DNA of 64,000 nt. It comes from CAZCTC01 sp964501335. GTDB lineage: Bacteria > Chloroflexota > Anaerolineae > B4-G1 > SLSP01. How positions within the stretch are numbered: position 1 is the first letter of the stretch; each line of letters opens with the position of its first letter. Location: NCBI GenBank assembly GCA_964501335.1, contig CAZCTC010000005.1, positions 1 through 64,000 on the forward strand. The letters are read 5' to 3'. The notes beneath the pieces are model-generated. The model was not told where the DNA came from. It was given only the letters and a program-made list of their open reading frames with translations, and made no database searches. Below, in pieces: positions 27,678 to 36,542 of the stretch. Made by a program: the position numbers and the translations under genes.

Positions 27678-29003
27678 ATGAATAAACCATCGCTCTCTTT
27701 TTCCAAATCGCTACGCCTGTGGCTCTGCCTGAGTGTCCTGATGGTGAGCCTGGCCTGTCAGTCATTGTCCGGGACGGGCACCGCCCGCCCCACGCGCACG
27801 CCGACACCTCGCGGCATCATATCCACTCCGCTCTCCTCCTCGGCCACCCAAAGCCGCTACAAACGGATCTTCAATCGAATCTGGAATCTGGTGGATGATA
27901 AATATATCTACACCGATTATCGCGGCGTAGATTGGGATGCCGTCCACGATGAATATGCGCCCAAAGTGGCGGCCGCCAGAAACAATGCCGAGTTCTGGTT
28001 CCTGATGAAAGAGATGATCGCCCTGCTGGACGACAACCATTCCGGCTACCTCACACCCGACGAAGTCGAATTCGAAGAACAGGAGCGCGAAGGCAACCTG
28101 GATTACGTCGGCATCGGCGTCTATATCACCATCCCGTTCGATAAAGATTATGGCGTCATCCTCTTCACCTTCCCCGACAGCCCGGCCGAAAAGGCGGGTC
28201 TGCTGCCGCACGACCGGATTCTCTCCATCGACGGATCGATAGCCTGTTGCAACCCGGACGGCAGCGACAATCTGGATAATCTCCAGGGCCCTGCCAACAG
28301 CCGGGTCGAAATCGTCATGCAATCGCCGGGAGAAATCACCCATACCATAACCATCACCCGGGACCGCATCCACTCTCAACTGCCGGTTCCGGCTCAACGG
28401 ATTTCCACCCCCAAAGGGGATGTCGGCTACCTGCTCGTCCCCACCCTCTACGATAACGGCATCGCCGAACGCGCCCGCCAATCGCTGCAAGGGCTGATGG
28501 ATGAAGGCCCCCTCGTCGGCCTGATTGTCGACATGCGCATCAACGGCGGCGGCGCCTACACCGAACTTTCCGACATGCTTTCCCTCTTCACCGAAGGCAC
28601 GCTCGGCTCGTTCGATACCCGCGAAGTCCAGGGAGAAAGCACCCTCGATATCACGGCCAATCCCGTCGGCCCCTCCCAAACGCTCCCTCTCGCCCTTCTG
28701 ATCGGCCGCAATACCGAAAGCTACGCCGAAGTCTTCAGCGGCTCGCTCCAGGATATCCAACGGGCCTATGTGATCGGGGAGCCTTCGGCCGGCAACGTCG
28801 AAAGCATCTATCCTTACGATCTCGAAGACGGCTCCCGCCTCTGGCTGGCTCAAGAGACCTTCGTCCCCCCCAGCGGCAACCGTTGGGAAGGCCGGGGTGT
28901 CCAACCCGACCTCGAAATTCCAGGTGCCTGGGAAGACTTTTCCGCAACCAACGATCCCCAGCTCAATGCCGCCCTGGAATGGCTGCAAAAACAGATCAAA
29001 TAA
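27678..29003 (+). CDS. S41-family C-terminal processing peptidase lipoprotein
   Basis: A 441-aa exported serine protease related to CtpA/tail-specific proteases. A signal sequence with lipobox LAC (Cys about 34) and a Thr/Pro linker anchor it outside the membrane. A helical lead domain (about 60-130) precedes a PDZ domain (about 140-225, with VGIGVYI and PAEKAGLLPHDRILSIDG). The protease domain has VGLIVDMRINGGG and RNTESYAEVFSG, where Ser 348 is the expected nucleophile. The usual catalytic Lys about 25 residues later is not obvious (GEPSAGNVES), so activity should be checked. It probably trims or degrades extracytoplasmic proteins. Confidence 0.85.
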   Translation: MNKPSLSFSKSLRLWLCLSVLMVSLACQSLSGTGTARPTRTPTPRGIISTPLSSSATQSRYKRIFNRIWNLVDDKYIYTDYRGVDWDAVHDEYAPKVAAARNNAEFWFLMKEMIALLDDNHSGYLTPDEVEFEEQEREGNLDYVGIGVYITIPFDKDYGVILFTFPDSPAEKAGLLPHDRILSIDGSIACCNPDGSDNLDNLQGPANSRVEIVMQSPGEITHTITITRDRIHSQLPVPAQRISTPKGDVGYLLVPTLYDNGIAERARQSLQGLMDEGPLVGLIVDMRINGGGAYTELSDMLSLFTEGTLGSFDTREVQGESTLDITANPVGPSQTLPLALLIGRNTESYAEVFSGSLQDIQRAYVIGEPSAGNVESIYPYDLEDGSRLWLAQETFVPPSGNRWEGRGVQPDLEIPGAWEDFSATNDPQLNAALEWLQKQIK

Positions 29004-29016
29004 CCCAAGGAGACCT

Positions 29017-29847
29017 ATGTTACCCAAACTCGCCATCATCGGTAGCGGCGCCATGGGCGAAGCCCTCATCCGTGGCCTGCTCCGCGAATCATTGATCGCC
29101 CCCTCCGCCATCATCGCCAGCAACCCGCGCCCCGAACGCGGCACCGAACTCACCACCCGCTACGGCATCCAGACCACCACCGACAACGCGGCCGCCGTCG
29201 CCGAAGCTGAAATCGTCGTCCTGGCCGTTAAGCCCCAGGTCATGAGCCGCGTCCTCTTCGACCTGCACGACCGGCTGCATCCCGACACCCTGGTCTTCTC
29301 CATCGCCGCCGGCGTGAAAATCGCCACCCTCCGCGAAGGGCTGAACATCGAACGCATCATCCGGGCCATGCCCAATACCCCCGCCCAGATCGGCCAGGGT
29401 ATCACCGTCTGGACCGCCACCCAGGCCGTCCAGCCCGAACAACGGATCTACGCCCTCGCCATCCTGCACGCCCTCGGCAGCGAAATCCAGGTCGAAGAAG
29501 AACACTACCTCGATATGGCCACCGCCCTCTCCGGCACCGGCCCCGCTTACGTCTTTCTCTTCATGGAAGCGCTCGTCGACGCCGGCGTCCACCTGGGCTT
29601 CTCCCGCCGCATCGCCGAAAAACTCGTCTACCAGACCGTCATCGGCTCGGCCCTCTACGCCCAGCAGTCCGGCATGCACCTCGCCGCCCTCCGCAACCAG
29701 GTCACCTCTCCCGGCGGCACCACCGCCGAAGCCCTCTACCACCTGGAAAAAGGCGGCTTCCGCACCGTCATCTCCCGCGCCATCTGGGCCGCCTTCGTCC
29801 GCGCCACCCGCCTCGGCGGTGCCCCCCGCTCCAACCCGGAAAACTAA
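29017..29847 (+). CDS. proC: Pyrroline-5-carboxylate reductase
   Basis: ProC catalyses the last step of proline synthesis, the NAD(P)H-dependent reduction of pyrroline-5-carboxylate. The 276-aa product has the N-terminal Rossmann motif IIGSGAMGEAL, AVKPQVM, RAMPNTPAQIG and the C-terminal signature GTGPAYVFLF with VTSPGGTTAEAL. Length matches the family. The ATG at 29017 follows AAGGAGACCT. It is the third gene of the operon with the small protein and S41 protease; a link between proline synthesis and that protease is not obvious. Confidence 0.95.
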   Translation: MLPKLAIIGSGAMGEALIRGLLRESLIAPSAIIASNPRPERGTELTTRYGIQTTTDNAAAVAEAEIVVLAVKPQVMSRVLFDLHDRLHPDTLVFSIAAGVKIATLREGLNIERIIRAMPNTPAQIGQGITVWTATQAVQPEQRIYALAILHALGSEIQVEEEHYLDMATALSGTGPAYVFLFMEALVDAGVHLGFSRRIAEKLVYQTVIGSALYAQQSGMHLAALRNQVTSPGGTTAEALYHLEKGGFRTVISRAIWAAFVRATRLGGAPRSNPEN

Positions 29848-29876
29848 AGAAAAACCGGGACAACTCTGGAAAAACC

Positions 29877-29990
29877 ATGTTTTCGGCGGCTTCAGAAAGC
29901 CGCCGAAAACATAAACAAAAAAACTCTCTCCCCATCCCGCGCGTCGCTTTTTACCAGGAAAGCATTTGTTGCGGGGCGTAAAAACCGTTT
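29877..29990 (+). repeat. 36-nt hairpin plus module B
   Basis: Arms ATGTTTTCGGCGGCTT (29877-29892) and 29897-29912 with CAGA loop, 30 nt after proC, then module B (29922-29985) and module C (AACCGCACAGGTC, 30010-30022). It may also terminate proC. Confidence 0.8.
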
Positions 29991-30035
29991 TTAATCCATA
30001 CTAATGAACAACCGCACAGGTCGCTAAGAAAAAAG

Positions 30036-30071
30036 GGGGAATTGTACGCCTCGGAAGGCGTACAATTCCCC
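30036..30071. terminator. 36-nt hairpin with unrelated stem sequence
   Basis: GGGGAATTGTACGCCT (30036-30051), loop CGGA, and the exact complement at 30056-30071. It has the same 16-4-16 geometry as the other hairpins but a completely different stem. A-runs precede it, giving a T-tract on the minus strand. Confidence 0.75.
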
Positions 30072-30114
30072 CTTAACAACAATCAACCTCCACGGTCAGC
30101 CTGAAAAATTAGAG

Positions 30115-30225
30115 AAAAAACCTGTTTTCGGCGGCTTTCTGAAACGGTAAACGTCGAAAAATAAAAATTTTCTCTAAATTCTTCTCTGTGTCCTCTGGGC
30201 CTCCGTGGTGAATTCTCTGAAACTC
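30115..30225 (+). repeat. Degenerate hairpin and CTCTGTG repeat
   Basis: A decayed hairpin (TGTTTTCGGCGGCTTTCTG at 30122 with no proper second arm), followed by a TTCTCTGTGTCCTCTGGGCC repeat ending GGTGAATTCTC. Confidence 0.55.
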
Positions 30226-30241
30226 TCAGGCAACAAAAAGA

Positions 30242-30264
30242 GGGCGGGGTCTTTCCCCGCCCCA
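30242..30264 (-). terminator. rpsT terminator
   Basis: GGGCGGGG and CCCCGCCC pair around TCTTT. On the minus strand the stem is followed by TCTTTTTG, a classic intrinsic terminator 26 nt past the rpsT stop. Confidence 0.85.
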
Positions 30265-30289
30265 CAATGCCCTTCGGCACTTTTGAATA

Positions 30290-30556
30290 TTACTTCTTCA
30301 GGGCGTTTGCCTGGCGCATCAGGCGCGACTTTAGACGGGCAGCCTTGTTCTTGTGAATCACATTGTTTTTGGCTGCTTTGTCGAGCCGGCTGACCGCCTC
30401 AGGAACCAATGCCTGAGCCTGCGTCCCGTCCTGTTCCTCGATGGCCTGCCGCAACTGCTTGACAGCACTGCGCAGCTGACCCTTCTGATAACGATTGCGC
30501 AACCACTGACGCTGCGCCTTCCGGATCTGTTTCTTGGCTGATTTTGTATGAGCCAC
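30290..30556 (-). CDS. rpsT: 30S ribosomal protein S20 (bS20)
   Basis: An 88-aa basic protein that binds 16S rRNA early in small-subunit assembly. MAHTKSAKKQIRKAQRQWLRN at the N-terminus (20 residues shown as two overlapping halves in the family pattern), AIEE, and the C-terminal NVIHKNKAARLKSRL are diagnostic. The start is GTG at 30556 with GGAGGAG about seven nt upstream. It has its own promoter and terminator, so it is monocistronic. Confidence 0.97.
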   Translation of the reverse strand: MAHTKSAKKQIRKAQRQWLRNRYQKGQLRSAVKQLRQAIEEQDGTQAQALVPEAVSRLDKAAKNNVIHKNKAARLKSRLMRQANALKK

Positions 30557-30602
30557 GCTTTACTCCTCCACAGGGCTTTTCGTTAGATAATGGCGACGGT
30601 GA

Positions 30603-30630
30603 AGTATACTCGATTTCTCAGTTTTGTCCA
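30603..30630 (-). promoter_or_regulatory. rpsT promoter
   Basis: On the minus strand TGGACA (30630-30625) and TATACT (30608-30603) are 16 bp apart, giving a leader of about 40 nt. From 30631 to 30737 there is no gene; a CTACTGTCTAC repeat (30719-30750) runs into the end of the next gene. Confidence 0.65.
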
Positions 30631-30737
30631 GCTATCCCAAATTTCCCAACTTTATATTCTCCGGCCGCCCCGACGGCTCCCCATTCCTCCGCCCAACAGC
30701 TCTTCACGCTTTAGAATCGCTGTCTACTGTCTACTTT

Positions 30738-31247
30738 CTACTGTCTACTAATTGAATACATCCGCGCCCGCGATACATAGGCCTGCGCCGTCCGCCGATT
30801 CTGCGCGATCTCCTCCGGCTTCAACCGCCGCGCCACCGTCGCCGGCGCGCCCATGATCAAATGTCCCGAAGGATACTCCCGATGCGCTGTCAATAACGAC
30901 CCCGCCGCTACAATGCAATCATCCCCTACCGTGACGCCGTCCAGCAAAATCGCCCGAATGCCGATCAAGGTATTCCGCCCGATCGTGGCCCCGTGGACCA
31001 CCGCCCCGTGCCCGACCGTCACGCCTTCATCGATCAGCACTGGATATTCATGCGAGGTGTGCAAAATACATCCATCCTGAATGTTGGTCTGCCGCCGGAT
31101 CGTCAATCGTTCCACATCGCCCCGCAGCACCGCATTGAACCAGACGCTGCAATCTTCTTCCAACACCACATCCCCCACCACCACGGCTCCCTCTGCAATG
31201 AAAACCGTCGGATGCACCAGCTCAGGGTTAAACCGCGTTAACTCCAC
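30738..31247 (-). CDS. Gamma-class carbonic anhydrase family protein
   Basis: A 169-aa left-handed beta-helix protein of hexapeptide repeats. The fold is that of gamma-carbonic anhydrases, homotrimers that hydrate CO2. The three metal-binding histidines are in LHTSHEYP and TVGHGAVVHG, and RGDVERLTI and GMGA-like IMGAPATVARRL are also present. Many family members (YrdA/PaaY-like) have weak or other activities, so CO2 hydration is not certain. The start is GTG at 31247 with AAGGAGG upstream. Confidence 0.88.
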   Translation of the reverse strand: MELTRFNPELVHPTVFIAEGAVVVGDVVLEEDCSVWFNAVLRGDVERLTIRRQTNIQDGCILHTSHEYPVLIDEGVTVGHGAVVHGATIGRNTLIGIRAILLDGVTVGDDCIVAAGSLLTAHREYPSGHLIMGAPATVARRLKPEEIAQNRRTAQAYVSRARMYSISRQ

Positions 31248-31283
31248 CGTCCTCGTCCTCCTTAGGTCAAATTTTTACCAAAC

Positions 31284-31435
31284 AGCATTCACCGCACAGG
31301 AACAAGAGAAAACGTATTTTCACGGGCTACAGAAAGCCCGCGAAAATACAAACAAAAAAAATTCTCTCCCTGCGTAACATCCAGCGCATCGCTTCGAGCC
31401 GAAGATAAGCTTCTTGCGGAACATTAAAATGCCCC
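31284..31435 (+). repeat. Module C, hairpin and module B
   Basis: No gene between 31248 and 31479. It contains ACCGCACAGG (31291), a 36-nt hairpin with two mismatches (GTATTTTCACGGGCTA, 31314-31329, CAGA loop, 31334-31349) and module B (31362-31430, GCGCATCGCTTCGAGCCG). Confidence 0.75.
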
Positions 31436-31479
31436 CTGCACAAAGAGCCACCATCTTACACCAGACCGATCTTTCACGG

Positions 31480-32280
31480 TTAAGGGCAGCCTTTCAAGCT
31501 TCTTACAAACGCCTCGACTTGGGCCGGCGCATCCGGCTCTCCCGCACAACGCACCAGCGCACTTCCCACAATCACACCGTCCGCCAGCTTTGCCACCTGC
31601 GCAGCCTGCATCGGAGTCGCAATCCCAAACCCCACCGCCAGCGGTTTATCGGTCTCCTGACGGACCCGCGCCACAAAAGCGCTCAAATCCGGCGGCAATT
31701 CCGTTCGCGCTCCCGTCACACCGGCCACCGAGACCAGATAGACGAACCCCTGCGAACGCTCCGCTACCAGCTTCACCCGCCCGGCCGGACTCGTCGGCGC
31801 GACCAGATAGATCAACGCCAATCCCTGCTCCGCGCAGGCCTGCTCCAGCGCCGCCCCCTCTTCCACCGGCAAATCCGCTACAATCATCCCATCCGCGCCC
31901 GCCGCCCGGCAGGCCGCACAAAAGGCCGCCTCACCGTACGCCATGATCGGATTATAATACCCCATGACCACAAAGGGAATTTCCACCCCCTCACGCCGCA
32001 GTCCGGCCACCATTTCCAGCCCGCGCGCCGTCGTCATCCCCTCCTGCAAGGCCCGCTGCGTCGCCGCCTGGATCACCGGACCGTCGGCCAGCGGATCGGA
32101 AAAGGGCAAACCCAGCTCCAGCAGATCCGCGCCCCCCGCTACCGCCGCTTTGACCACTGCCGGCGAGATTTCCAGCGTCGGATAGCCCAACGGCACATAG
32201 GGCATCAACGCCGCCCGCCCCTCCGCCCGGGCCCGCGCAAAAACCGCCGCAATCCGTTCCACCCCGGTCAGCCCGCTCAT
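31480..32280 (-). CDS. trpA: Tryptophan synthase alpha subunit
   Basis: TrpA cleaves indole-3-glycerol phosphate to indole, which is channelled to TrpB. The 266-aa product has PYVPLGYP, LELGLPFSDPLADGP with the catalytic Asp, and the phosphate-binding GFGIATPMQA and IVGSALV. The catalytic Glu corresponds to the Glu of LLELGLP. Its start overlaps the trpB stop (ATGA), so the two are coupled. It is the last gene of the leftward trpDCFBA operon. Confidence 0.96.
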   Translation of the reverse strand: MSGLTGVERIAAVFARARAEGRAALMPYVPLGYPTLEISPAVVKAAVAGGADLLELGLPFSDPLADGPVIQAATQRALQEGMTTARGLEMVAGLRREGVEIPFVVMGYYNPIMAYGEAAFCAACRAAGADGMIVADLPVEEGAALEQACAEQGLALIYLVAPTSPAGRVKLVAERSQGFVYLVSVAGVTGARTELPPDLSAFVARVRQETDKPLAVGFGIATPMQAAQVAKLADGVIVGSALVRCAGEPDAPAQVEAFVRSLKGCP

Positions 32281-33491
32281 TGTTGCACCTCCAGCTCCGT
32301 CATCACCGTGCCCAAATCTTTATCCCCCCGCCCCGAAAGATTAACGATCATAATCTGATCGGGACGCAAGGTCGGCGCCCGACGCACCGCATCGGCAATC
32401 GCATGGGAAGACTCCAACGCCGGAATGATCCCTTCCGTCCGGCAGAGCAACTGAAAAGCCGCCAGCGCTTCCGCATCCTTCACATAAGTGTAGGTCGCCC
32501 GCCCCTGCTCCCGCAGAAAGCTGTGCTCCGGCCCGACCGCCGCATAATCCAGCCCGGCCGAAACCGAAGCCGTATTCAAAATCTGCCCGTCGTCATCCTG
32601 CAATACATAGGTACGACAGCCGTGCAGCACTCCCAACCGCCCCCGTTGTGGATCGGCAAAGCGAGCCGCATGGGCCTTGTCCTCCAGATTCCGACCGCCG
32701 GCTTCGACGCCCACCATCGCCACTTCATCGTTCAAAAAGGGATGAAATAACCCGATAGCATTGGAACCGCCGCCCACACAGGCCACCAGACAATCCGGCA
32801 ACCGCCCGGCCAGCTCCAAAATCTGCTTCCGCGCCTCTCGTCCGATAATCGACTGAAAATCGCGCACCATCAGCGGATAAGGATGGGGCCCCAGCGCCGA
32901 CCCCAAAAGGTAATGCGTATGCCCCACATTGGCCACCCAATCGCGGATCGCCTCATTGATCGCATCCTTGAGCGTCCGACTGCCGCTGTCGACGGGATGG
33001 ACCTCCGCGCCCAGCAGCCGCATCCGCTCCACATTCGGAGCCTGCCGCCGCATATCCTCGGTCCCCATATAGACCACACACTCCATCTCCAGAAGCGCCG
33101 CGACCGTCGCCGTCGCCACCCCATGTTGACCCGCCCCCGTCTCCGCAATCAACCGCCGCTTGCCCATCCGCCGCGCCAGCAACGCCTGACCCAGTGCATT
33201 GTTGATCTTGTGTGCCCCGGTATGCGCCAGATCCTCCCGTTTCAAATAGATCTGCGCCCCGCCGCAATGCGCCGTCAGCCGGGCCGCCTGATAAAGCGGC
33301 GTCGGCCGTCCCACATAGGTCGTCAGATAATGCCCCAACTCAGCCTGAAAAGCCGGATCCGCCTGAGCCTCCCGATACGCAGATTCCAGCTCCTCCAACG
33401 CAAACATCAACGTATCCGGCACATACCGCCCGCCGTACGCTCCAAAATAACCCCGGCTGTCCGGAGCCGAAGCACCCTTGAATCCGTTCAT
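32277..33491 (-). CDS. trpB: Tryptophan synthase beta subunit
   Basis: TrpB is the PLP enzyme that condenses indole with serine to tryptophan. The 404-aa product has FGAYGGRYVPDTLM, HTGAHKINN with the PLP lysine, ETGAGQHGVATA, and the glycine-rich phosphate-binding CVGGGSNAIG. The ATG at 33491 has GAGGAGGTTGGA directly upstream; the longer frame to 33533 is not supported. It is separated from trpF by 248 nt of repeat sequence. Confidence 0.97.
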   Translation of the reverse strand: MNGFKGASAPDSRGYFGAYGGRYVPDTLMFALEELESAYREAQADPAFQAELGHYLTTYVGRPTPLYQAARLTAHCGGAQIYLKREDLAHTGAHKINNALGQALLARRMGKRRLIAETGAGQHGVATATVAALLEMECVVYMGTEDMRRQAPNVERMRLLGAEVHPVDSGSRTLKDAINEAIRDWVANVGHTHYLLGSALGPHPYPLMVRDFQSIIGREARKQILELAGRLPDCLVACVGGGSNAIGLFHPFLNDEVAMVGVEAGGRNLEDKAHAARFADPQRGRLGVLHGCRTYVLQDDDGQILNTASVSAGLDYAAVGPEHSFLREQGRATYTYVKDAEALAAFQLLCRTEGIIPALESSHAIADAVRRAPTLRPDQIMIVNLSGRGDKDLGTVMTELEVQQ

Positions 33492-33585
33492 TCCAACCTC
33501 CTCGAAAAATTCGATCTTCCCCGCACCCGACACTTTCCAGGTAAAAAACGACGCGCGGCATCGGCAAAAAGAATGATTTTTTATT

Positions 33586-33757
33586 CATGTTTTCGCACTG
33601 TCAGTGCGAAAACATGGACGTTTCTTTCTCCTGTTTTCCAGGCTAACCCACAGGCCATTTTTTGTCTGTGTTTTCCTGCTTTTCCGGCCTCACCGCACAG
33701 ACCATTTATTTTTCTCTGCATCTCTCTGCGCCCTCTGCGTTAAATCTGGATTCCCTT
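33586..33757. repeat. Repeat cluster inside the trp operon
   Basis: Between trpB and trpF are a perfect hairpin (CATGTTTTCGCACTG at 33586-33600, mirrored at 33602-33616), two module C copies (CAGGCTAACCCACAGG at 33641, GCCTCACCGCACAGACC at 33686) and a TCTCTGCATCTCTCTGCG repeat (33714-33755) that ends in the last codons of trpF. No open frame is present. Confidence 0.75.
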
Positions 33758-34378
33758 CGCCGCCGCCACAAAAGCCCGCAGCTTCGCCGCATCCTTCCGC
33801 CCCGGCGCCGATTCCACCCCACTGGAAACATCCACCCCCCAGGGCTGCACCTGCGCCACGGCCTCCGCCACATTCTCCGGCGTCAGGCCGCCCGCCAGCA
33901 AGACCGGAGCCGTACCCCGGGCCGGCTGCGCCAGCTCCCAATCGAAGGTCACCCCTGCTCCCCCGGCCGATCCCGGCACATAGGCATCCAGCAACAAAGC
34001 CGTCGCCGGGTAATTTCCAACCTCCGCCAGAGATTCCGCCTCACGGACCCGAAAGGCTTTGATCACCCGCACGCCTGCGGCCTCCAGAGCCGCCACCATC
34101 GCCGGCGATTCAACTCCATGCAGCTGCGCCCGATCCAGCCCACATTCAGCCACCATGGAGTGCACCGTCTCCAACGGCTCATCCACAAAAACCCCCACCG
34201 CCAGCCAATCGCTCCGCACCTGCCGCGCCGCCGCAATGATCGCCCGCGCCTGCGCCGGCGTGACATACCGCGAACTGCGCGGGAAAAAGACAAAACCCAA
34301 CAGATCGGCCCCGGCCAGCAACGCCTCCCGGGCATCGTCCACATTCGTAATCCCGCAGATCTTCACCTGGACCGTCAT
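33740..34378 (-). CDS. trpF: Phosphoribosylanthranilate isomerase
   Basis: TrpF isomerises N-(5-phosphoribosyl)anthranilate, the third step of tryptophan synthesis. The 212-aa barrel has the N-terminal VKICGITNVDDA with catalytic Cys, GFVFFPRSSRYV, LLLDAY with catalytic Asp, and GGLTPENV and VDVSSGVES for phosphate binding. The start overlaps the trpC stop by four bases. Confidence 0.96.
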   Translation of the reverse strand: MTVQVKICGITNVDDAREALLAGADLLGFVFFPRSSRYVTPAQARAIIAAARQVRSDWLAVGVFVDEPLETVHSMVAECGLDRAQLHGVESPAMVAALEAAGVRVIKAFRVREAESLAEVGNYPATALLLDAYVPGSAGGAGVTFDWELAQPARGTAPVLLAGGLTPENVAEAVAQVQPWGVDVSSGVESAPGRKDAAKLRAFVAAAKGIQI

Positions 34379-35172
34379 GCCGACCCCGCCGTGACCAGCG
34401 CCCGCACCTGCGCCCCGATATCCGCCGCCGTGACCAAGGCCTCACCCACCAGAATCGCATCGGCCCCCGCCGCCCGCAGAGCACAGACATCGGCTTCCGT
34501 ATGAATGCCGCTCTCGGCCACCGCCACGGCTCCCGCCGGCAACAACGGCCGCAGCGCCGCAAACCGCCCCCGATCGATCGAAAAGTCCCGCAGATCCCGC
34601 TGATTGATCCCCACGACCCCCGGCTGCAACGGAACCACCCGCGCCGCCTCGGCCGCATCGTGAACCTCGACCAGCGCCGTCATCCCCAATTGATGGGTCA
34701 GCGCCAGCAACCCGGCCAGCTCTCCATCCGGCAATGCCGCCGCAATCAACAACAAAGCATCCGCTCCGGCCGCATAAGCCTCATAGACCTGATAAGGATC
34801 GAGGATGAAATCCTTGCGCAGCACAGGCGTCTCATAACCGGCTGCCACCAGGGCCGCCTTGATCTGCCGCAGATCGTCCAGCTCCCCCTTGAAGAACCGT
34901 CGATCCGTCAGCACCGAAATCGCCGCCGCCCCGTTCGCCGCATAAGTCAGGGCCAGCGCCACGGGATCGATTCCGCCGGCCATCACCCCCTTCGACGGCG
35001 AAGCCCGCTTTACCTCAGCGATCAACCCCACCCCGGGCCGTCGCAGCGCCGCCGCCAAATCGCACACCGACCGCCGACCGACTCCCCGCGCCTGCACTTC
35101 CGCCAGAGGCAGCAGCGCCTGCGTCCAGATCACTTCCTCTCGCTTATGGGCCAGAATTTCATCCAGAATCAT
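34375..35172 (-). CDS. trpC: Indole-3-glycerol phosphate synthase
   Basis: TrpC forms indole-3-glycerol phosphate from CdRP. The 265-aa barrel has AEVKRASPSKGVM with a catalytic Lys, VLTDRRFFKG, VLRKDFILDPYQV with the second Lys, GINQRDL and VAVAESGIHTEADV. It begins three nt after the trpD stop and overlaps trpF by four bases, so all three are tightly coupled. Confidence 0.97.
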   Translation of the reverse strand: MILDEILAHKREEVIWTQALLPLAEVQARGVGRRSVCDLAAALRRPGVGLIAEVKRASPSKGVMAGGIDPVALALTYAANGAAAISVLTDRRFFKGELDDLRQIKAALVAAGYETPVLRKDFILDPYQVYEAYAAGADALLLIAAALPDGELAGLLALTHQLGMTALVEVHDAAEAARVVPLQPGVVGINQRDLRDFSIDRGRFAALRPLLPAGAVAVAESGIHTEADVCALRAAGADAILVGEALVTAADIGAQVRALVTAGSA

Positions 35173-35175
35173 TGC

Positions 35176-36201
35176 TCAGTTCCCGGCCACGGTCTGAGTA
35201 TAAGCCACCAGTTGCTCCAGGCGGGCCAGCGCCGCCCCGGAATCGATGCTCATCGCCGCTTTGAGCACCCCCTCAGACAACGAATTCACCGCCCCCGCCG
35301 CCATCAAACTGGCCGCCGCATTGAGCAACACCACATCGCGCCGCGGCCCCGGCTCGCCGGCCAGAATCGACCGCGTAATCGCCGCATTTTCCACTGCATC
35401 GCCTCCCATCAGATCGGCCAGGCTCGCCCGGGGCAACCCCAGGGAAATCGCATCGACCACCATATTCTCCACCCGCCCGTCGACCAGCCGGGAAACCTTG
35501 TTGGGTCCGGTCGTCGAAAATTCATCCAGCCCGTCGGCGCCGTAAACCACAAAAGCACCCCGCGAACCCAACGCCCCCAGCACCCGCGCCACCATCTCCG
35601 TCAATTCCGGCGCATAGACCCCGATCACCTGCGACTGCGCGCCGGCGGGATTGGTCAACGGCCCCAACAAATTGAACACCGTCCGCACCCCCATCTCCCG
35701 CCGCGGCCCGATCGCATGCTTCATCGCCGGATGCAGCCGCGGTGCAAAAAGGAACCCGATCCCCACGGCATCGATGCAGGCCGCCACCGCCTCCGGACCC
35801 AGCTCCAGATTGACGCCCAGAGCCTGTAGCACATCCGCGCTGCCGCAGCGGCTGGAAACCGACCGGTTGCCGTGCTTCGCCACCGCCACACCCGCCCCAG
35901 CGACCACAAACGCTGCCGTCGTCGAAATATTAAAGGTCCCCACGCCGTCGCCGCCGGTGCCGCAGGTATCCACCAGCATCGCCCGGTGGGGCTGTACCGG
36001 GATGGCATTCCGACGCATGGCCCGGGCAAACCCGGTCACCTCTTCCACCGTCTCCCCCTTCAACCGCATCGCCACCAGAAAACCACCGATCTGTGCGGGC
36101 GTCGCCTCTCCCGACATGATCTGTTCCATCACCGATTCCGCCTGAATCTCATCCAGGTTTTGACTCTCCATCAACAAAGGAAGCGCCTGTCGGATATCCA
36201 T
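35176..36201 (-). CDS. trpD: Anthranilate phosphoribosyltransferase
   Basis: TrpD attaches phosphoribosyl to anthranilate. The 341-aa product has DTCGTGGDGVGTFNIST (PRPP-binding), AKHGNRSVSSRCGSADVL, and HPAMKHAIGPRREMGVRTVFN. The ATG at 36201 has AAAGGAG upstream. It is the first structural gene behind the T-box leader. The genes for anthranilate synthase (trpE, trpG) are not in this window, so they must be elsewhere. Confidence 0.97.
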   Translation of the reverse strand: MDIRQALPLLMESQNLDEIQAESVMEQIMSGEATPAQIGGFLVAMRLKGETVEEVTGFARAMRRNAIPVQPHRAMLVDTCGTGGDGVGTFNISTTAAFVVAGAGVAVAKHGNRSVSSRCGSADVLQALGVNLELGPEAVAACIDAVGIGFLFAPRLHPAMKHAIGPRREMGVRTVFNLLGPLTNPAGAQSQVIGVYAPELTEMVARVLGALGSRGAFVVYGADGLDEFSTTGPNKVSRLVDGRVENMVVDAISLGLPRASLADLMGGDAVENAAITRSILAGEPGPRRDVVLLNAAASLMAAGAVNSLSEGVLKAAMSIDSGAALARLEQLVAYTQTVAGN

Positions 36202-36222
36202 AGTTCTCCTTTAACTGGTTAA

Positions 36223-36490
36223 CTGTCCTGAAAATAAGCCTTTATGGCATGGCCCCGGCCTTGTAACGTCCCGCAAATGATCTTTTCCCGGTCAGATACG
36301 CCGCGCTGGATGGCGAGAGAAAGTTTTTTTGTTGATGTTTTCGCGGGCTTCAGAAAGCCCGCGAAAACATAGTCCTTTTCCAGAGCCGCCCCGCCGGCAC
36401 AGGCTGTCTACTTGCTGCTGGCTACTTTCTTTGGCCTTTTCCAGAGCCGCCCCGGCGGCGCAGGCTGTCTACTGTCTACTTGCCGCTGTC
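36223..36490. repeat. Reverse module B, 36-nt hairpin and CTACTGTCTAC repeats in the trp leader
   Basis: Lies between the T-box terminator and trpD. Reverse module B (36223-36320, CCCGCAAATGATCTTTTCCC) closely matches 6934-7013. A hairpin follows (ATGTTTTCGCGGGCTT 36335-36350, CAGA, 36355-36370). Two copies of TTTTCCAGAGCCGCCCCG (36376, 36438) and several CTGTCTACT units (36405-36490) complete it. It is part of the trp read-through transcript. Confidence 0.75.
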
Positions 36491-36542
36491 TACTTCCGCT
36501 GAATTTTCATCCTTCGGGACACCGCCCCCCGCATGGCCTTCT

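Noticed and set aside
27762..29156. 464-codon frame antisense to the S41 protease
   Set aside because: Shadow frame caused by codon bias; no motifs.
30719..30750. CTACTGTCTAC stretch as a regulatory site
   Set aside because: The same motif occurs at 36405-36490 and 49635-49664 in unrelated places; treated as a simple repeat.
34501..35829. 442-codon frame antisense to trpC/trpD
   Set aside because: Arg/His/Pro/Gln-rich shadow of well-identified trp genes.
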